From Sipunculus nudus (Eukaryota; Annelida; Sipuncula; Golfingiida; Sipunculidae): DNA of 64,000 nucleotides. Shown in pieces: positions 59,055 through 64,000 of this stretch. Within the stretch, counting starts at the first letter, position 1, and each line of letters starts with the position of its first letter. Under the pieces are notes generated by a model. That model searched no databases. It saw only the letters and a list, made by a program, of their open reading frames with translations, and was not told where the DNA came from. The stretch spans positions 64,488,159 to 64,552,158 of the forward strand of contig CM049313.1 of NCBI GenBank assembly GCA_026874595.1, written 5' to 3'. The position numbers were made by a program, and so were the translations under genes.

Positions 59055-59236
59055 CTTTGGGCAAGGTCGCTGCAGTCTTCTTTGACGGTCGGGAACCCCT
59101 CCGTCACGTAGATCTCTAGCCATGACAACATGACACTCAGGCCTTCGGAAAAAAACTGATAGGGCCTGGAGTCATGATGGCAGTCACAACAGAACGCCCA
59201 TTCTAAGGGTCGGATCAAAATATTTGCTGTCTGGTA
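59055..59236 (-). CDS. Probable coding exon of an unidentified gene
   Basis: The minus strand reads as one open frame of 60 codons after a TAA and ends at a strong donor, CCAAAG|GTAAGT. The peptide includes RPLEWAFCCDCHHDSRP, YQFFSEGLSVMLSWLEIY and TEGFPTVKEDCSDLAQ. Balanced composition, sense-like codon use and stops in at least one other frame make it look like real protein, unlike its surroundings. I cannot name the family. The acceptor is weak (ACCAGACAG at about 59229 is the best), there is no ATG before the donor except an internal one, and I found no matching exons nearby. It may be one exon of a large-intron gene or a duplicated relic. Confidence 0.45.
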
Positions 59237-59819
59237 TTATTTGGCATCACAGGCTTATATAGTCGTATTATATGTGCTAAATATCGAAGAAGAAATGTTG
59301 TTACACAAAAAAAATTACAATTATTACCTCCTTTCATCACTGTGGCACCGATTCACGTGAAGCGGTACTTCTCATTCAAAACTAAATGTGTCATGGCGCG
59401 GTCGTGTATGTAAACTTGGAAGTCGGAAGCCGGATGCCGGAAACCAACGAAAGCAGTTTAAAGAATATACAAAATGCTAACGCTTCAATACCGTTTTGTT
59501 TTTTCCCCCATAGAATAGGATCTTTTTTTTATCATTCTGTGAAGAATAATAGTTATCCATTGTTTAATCTGTACGTTATGGAAGATTTTGTGCTCGGAAG
59601 CCATCTCGGAAGTCAGTCAGAAGTGCTTGGATGTTATCCAATGTGTATGACTCTTAAGTCACAGAGACGCACTGTGCCCAAAATGCAGTTTCATTATAAT
59701 TATAGTTGCATGCATATATTAAAATTGCTTATGCATGATTCTGCTTTTAATGAGTGTATAATGCAATACATGATACATAATCGGAAAACTATAAGTTCTT
59801 ATTTTTTTTATTTGTAAAT

Positions 59820-59829
59820 TTAATATATA

Positions 59830-59862
<33 letters not shown>

Positions 59863-61400
59863 TCGGTGTTATTATCGAGTAAAGTGTGATAACGGAAATA
59901 CTTCCTATCTCATTATACTAGTATATATTAGGATGCTCTCTCAGTGGAGTAAATCACCAATTTATGAATTGGAAAGTAATAAATATAATAATGAAATTGC
60001 TAGAGAATAAAAAAAGTCATCTGGAAAAGAAATGAAAATTAAGAGATATTACGTCTGAACGGGCTTGCGCCCTCTATGGATGCACCACTGAATAATAAAT
60101 ATGGTATAATTAACCCTTGTACGGCATTAAAAATACAGTTATAAATTACGATGTCATTCAAAATAAAATATAGTAATATATTTTCCATACGTTGAACAAA
60201 TATGAAAATTCAATATATCCCAGAAGGTTATCGCTGGGACAAACATACATGTATCATATGCAAAACGAAATGTCTTTCAATATGTTAGAGTTCAACGATA
60301 TTTTTTAAAAAATGTTACATTTATATCTTAGAAAAGGGATACAACAGTCCAGATAATAAATAACATACTAATACATGTATAAATCTGATCGATTTACGAA
60401 TTTAAGCAAATATTTTTTTAAAACCAAAATTAATTCTTTTACAAGTTTTTGACTCTTTCTTTCAAACTTTATCAATCTCGATATTTATATTATATTAATT
60501 TCACTCCTGATGTTTCAACATCACATTTCAACTTCAAATATATGGATATTTATTAATATATTAAAGTATGTTTGCAACTGATTGCATGATAAGGGCATAT
60601 AACCAGAATCTGCACCCTTCAACTTCATATTACTGTAGGATTACAAGGATCTCGATAAGAAATTACAATTTTGTTTATATATAATATATATATATATAAA
60701 TGCAACCGGACCATGAAATGTAAAATATAATTTTGCATAAAAAGTATTACATAATAGATAAGAGTCTAAGAGATTCATAATACTGATGAATTTTTTTTGT
60801 CAATGGAAGAGGAAAATGTTTTCAATTTATACATTAAAAATAAAATATTTTGTTCGAAACAACTTGTAAAATCATTCACTGGACGGTTTTTTGGTTCTGT
60901 CAAATTTTCTGTTTAAGTCTCTATGATATTATCAGGGTGATTTTTATAGGGGCACATGTATAAAATATTATCAAAACCTTTATTTTTTTTCATGTTTCCA
61001 TCAACATAAAATGCGGTAACAGCGTAAAATATTGATGAGTTAAAATAATCTTGTTTTACAAAATGAAATAAAATATCAATATAATATATTATTAAAAAAA
61101 ACAGCATCATGAATGATACAAAACAGATTGAATTTGTGAAAAATACATGATACTGAAGAAACTGAAAATGCTTGACACGTTTGCTGACGATATGATGACC
61201 AGTGCATTTGCCATTACTGGCTTCCGAGTTTTACACATTTGAACCATAACCGGGCATTTCCGAGCAAAAAATAGTCATTAACTTCGGATGGATAACTTTG
61301 ATTATTTTACATGATGATAGAAAAGACCTTATTCTATCAATAAGTATAAAAAGGTACTTTCCATTGATGTAGTAGCATTTTAATTATGCTTCGATCATTG
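59820..61400. other. AT-rich gene-free stretch
   Basis: (AT)n at about 59826-59860, and otherwise no recognised exon or element. The left edge (59400-59440) and right edge (61200-61460) share an inverted CTTCCGACTTCCGAGTTT-like word. Confidence 0.35.
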
Positions 61401-61631
61401 CTTTAAAAAAGTCCTTGCTTCCGACTTCCGACTTCCGAGTTTTACACATAGCCGTTTGGAAATCCCCTACCGGAAGTTATGATTCTCCCGCTGACAGACG
61501 TGGAGACGAGTTTTTCGAGCAAAACCAGCCTCGGAATTAAAAACTGCTGTACGTTTACACGTAAGTCAACCGTGGATGTAATAATTATTATTTTCCCCAA
61601 CAGAATAACGTCACTTTTTGTCTTAACTCAG

Positions 61632-61794
61632 GAAAATGACAGTTCGAGAAGTGGATGAAAATGAAAAAGTAGTGTCAGAAATGGCGTGCACATCTGCACA
61701 TACTAGAATTGATACGAACCCAATAGCTTGTACTGTCACCCCATCGTCTTCAGTTCATCTAAAATCGACGTTTGGGGTGACAAGCTGTCGCTAG
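61632..61794 (+). CDS. Weak candidate first coding exon
   Basis: TTAACTCAG|GAAAATG gives an acceptor and a start codon with A at -3. The frame runs 52 codons (MTVREVDENEKVVSEMA...) to a TAG at 61792-61794. A possible upstream untranslated exon ends at ACAC|GTAAGT near 61560. From about 61715 another frame opens and ends at a donor-like CAATG|GTAAGG (about 61891), with a C-x2-C...H layout. A frameshifted zinc-finger exon is therefore possible. No family recognised. Confidence 0.25.
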
Positions 61795-62135
61795 TAGATC
61801 TCATGGTCGCGGATCCATTGGCTTGTCCTTTCTGCTTTAGCGAGTCTAAAAGCCATCGAGTTCATGGTGATACCGGCTTGAATACACAATGGTAAGGAAG
61901 TTTCAGGATATTTTGTACGTAGCTTCGAAAAATAGCTTGTGCTCACACGAAAATATCATGAGAAACTGAACCTCAAGTTCAGTGACGTCACGGTTGTCAA
62001 GGAGACACAATGACATGACGTCATCAACCTGACTGCAGTAAAGGCTGGAAGGTATGGCCTCCCCTATTCACTCAAACATTGTTCAAAGCATAGATCTACC
62101 GAAACAATTTAACTTTTTGCTCAGGACATACCATA

Positions 62136-62138
<3 letters not shown>

Positions 62139-62199
<61 letters not shown>

Positions 62200-62211
62200 T
62201 ATATATATATA
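62139..62211. repeat. (AT)n microsatellite
   Basis: AT tract interrupted by one short CACACA run. Confidence 0.95.
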
Positions 62212-62359
62212 TTTGCATTTCTGTGCATTACAGCAATGGGCTGGTCATACTTTTTGTATTGTATTAAAACTCAATTTCCCCACTAGTTCCACCAGCGTCA
62301 GTTATGATATAAATATACAGCATTCACGGATACACAGCTGACGGGCACACGGGTTTTAC

Positions 62360-63245
62360 TAGTGGTGGGCCGATCATCGAGTTTTATCGAAAGTCAGTCG
62401 GTTTGCTACCACTTTCAAGCGCTCGATTACCAAAGGCAACTATCGATTACATCATAATAATGATTGTTTTCTTTCCAGAATACCTTTATGTTATAGGCAA
62501 AAATGATTCTTTCATTTTTACCACATTCCGCGCTTCATATAATGAGTCTGTATCCTAGAATAACTTCCGTATGTAACTGAATATGACACGGTAGATGCGA
62601 GAACGGAGGACTTATTAAACTTATTATCTATGAACTCGCAAGGAGCTGCAGAATTAGCGGAGAGTTTTCTAACGAAATGTACTTTGCAAAATATGGGCGG
62701 GAAGGTGTTAAAATACTCCATAAATTCTCCAGGTCTATGCCAATTTTGCGAGATTCTCTTAGAAATAATCTATTCAACAGATGGAAGGTGCCGCTGTTTA
62801 GGCCGTCCTTAAAAAAATTCTTTGTCGGGGCTAATCCGGCCGGTCGAGTATTTGGATTTCAGCTGGAATTTTTTGGCCTAGTCTGCACCAAGTGCACCTG
62901 AGCCCGTAAAATCTGCCTTCATGTGCTAGAAAAACAGCCCCTTTATAGGCCTAACATTCTTAGATGCTCTTAAATTCCTTTATAAAAAAAGATATTACCC
63001 GACATTGCCGATTGTTTAATTTGGTCCTTAAAACTGGTCTGATTGTGTCTTTATACGGGGAAGGATCTTTACACTCGTGCGCGAGAGGAGAATACCTGTC
63101 GGGGAAACGCAGGTACAGTTTCACAGATAATTGCATATTTCTTTGATAATTGCATATATTTGTCTGAACCGATTAATAATCGATCATCAGTCGGTTTGCT
63201 AAAACCGATGATCGATTATGAAAAAGGAACCGACTCCCACCTCTA
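62360..63245. mobile_element. Non-autonomous hAT-type element (886 bp)
   Basis: The left end reads TAGTGGTGGGCCGATCATCG. The right end on the minus strand reads TAGAGGTGGGAGTCGGTTCC. A perfect 8-bp target duplication GGTTTTAC flanks it (62352-62359 and 63246-63253). Eight-base duplications and TAGNGGTGGG-like ends are typical of hAT transposons. Subterminal blocks with ATCGATTA and CAGTCGGTTTGCTA are inverted between the ends. No hAT transposase motif is visible in the short frames inside. Confidence 0.8.
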
Positions 63246-63253
63246 GGTTTTAC

Positions 63254-64000
63254 ACCACATATAGCGCAGTTCCAGGAGGGCCTTGCGGTTGTAGCAAGGA
63301 AACTTAATGTGTATTGGACGGTTTGTTGAAGACTTTATATTTTTATTTACAGACGAAAAGACGTTCCGAATTCCTCAGGAAAACCATTACACTAATTTTG
63401 AATGCAATAAAATGATACTTCAGAAAGTATCATCAGGCAGAGACAAAGCCATGTCCAAAGTACACTCTAAAGGCCGGCATACACGTTGCGACGCGACTCG
63501 ACTCAACTCAACTGGGCCCGACTGAACAGGTTTCCTCAAGTTTTCTACAGTTTCTTCCAGTTTTTGACCCTGCAGCCCGATGACAACTGGGATGCATACA
63601 CATAACGACCCGACTCAACTCAACTGGATCGACGGAAGAGGCGGTACATTCAAATAAACAAAAAATGGTGACAAGCTTGTGACATATGAAAGCAAAGTCA
63701 TTAATACATGTCATTTTATTTATCAGAATACATGTATGTATCTATATCTCGCCTTTCCCATCACATAGCTGAATGATTTTAGTTTGATATAATTTAAGAC
63801 TATAAAATGGTATTCGATATCCTGTGATATACACTATATATTCTACATCCGTGAACATGGAGCATAGGCCTATAGATATTATGCTGCCATTGTACTGGTG
63901 ACATTGACTATACAGATCTATTCATATATAATGCGCGCAAAGTGCTCATTTGATGTAATGTTGTCTTTCTCTGCACCATACGATTTTGGCCCAGAAGATC
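63254..64000. other. Gene-free stretch at the window end
   Basis: CGACTC(G)ACTCAACTCAACTGG occurs twice (about 63495 and 63609) about 114 bp apart, suggesting a small tandem duplication. I see no other structure. Confidence 0.35.

Noticed and set aside
59386-59817. 143-codon plus-strand open frame
   Set aside because: No domain, AT-driven composition and no splice or promoter support.

Overview
The window is eukaryotic nuclear DNA from an invertebrate animal. It is AT-rich, with short exons bounded by GT-AG introns, TATA-box promoters, (AT)n and (CA)n microsatellites, tRNA-derived SINEs, DNA transposons and a Ty3/gypsy-type LTR element. A complete short secreted peptidoglycan recognition protein (PGRP) gene and the general repeat character suggest a lophotrochozoan, most likely a mollusc such as a bivalve. 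That assignment is inference.

Layout. 1-600: pyrimidine-rich low-complexity DNA. 1.0-7.0 kb (minus), 12.8-18.1 kb (minus) and 31.7-38.3 kb (plus): three paralogous copies (A, B, C) of one multi-exon gene that I cannot assign to a known family. B is intact (705 codons predicted). A and C carry a stop and/or frameshift. All three share a promoter made of two ~158-bp tandem modules, a TATATATA box, a non-coding first exon, a long basic exon, two or three very short phase-1 exons that are repeats of one another, a large exon and a tiny last exon. Between them lie a G-rich minisatellite, a Tc1/mariner-type (pogo-like) element, a foldback element and a LINE fragment. 21.5-27.5 kb (minus): the PGRP gene, with all predicted zinc/amidase residues and two intronic minisatellites. 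29.6 kb: a solitary FLYWCH zinc-finger fragment. 39.9-41.4 kb: a C-rich minisatellite, the same family as at 8.4-12.5 kb read on the other strand. 44.8-49.9 kb: a ~5-kb tandem array of ~87-bp units with a ~525-bp higher-order period. 49.9-56.75 kb: an LTR retrotransposon whose integrase lies upstream of the reverse transcriptase/RNase H part (Gmr1-type order) and whose RT catalytic core is deleted. 56.8-58.1 kb: very AT-rich simple DNA. 58.4-64 kb: a CpG-rich promoter-like patch, an orphan coding exon (minus), a weak candidate first coding exon and a hAT-type non-autonomous element with a perfect 8-bp target duplication.

Function. The only confident host function is bacterial peptidoglycan binding and cleavage by the PGRP. 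The A/B/C family is the most interesting unexplained content: clustered paralogs with conserved promoter modules and an expanding set of symmetrical micro-exons. Whether these genes relate functionally to the PGRP between them is unknown.
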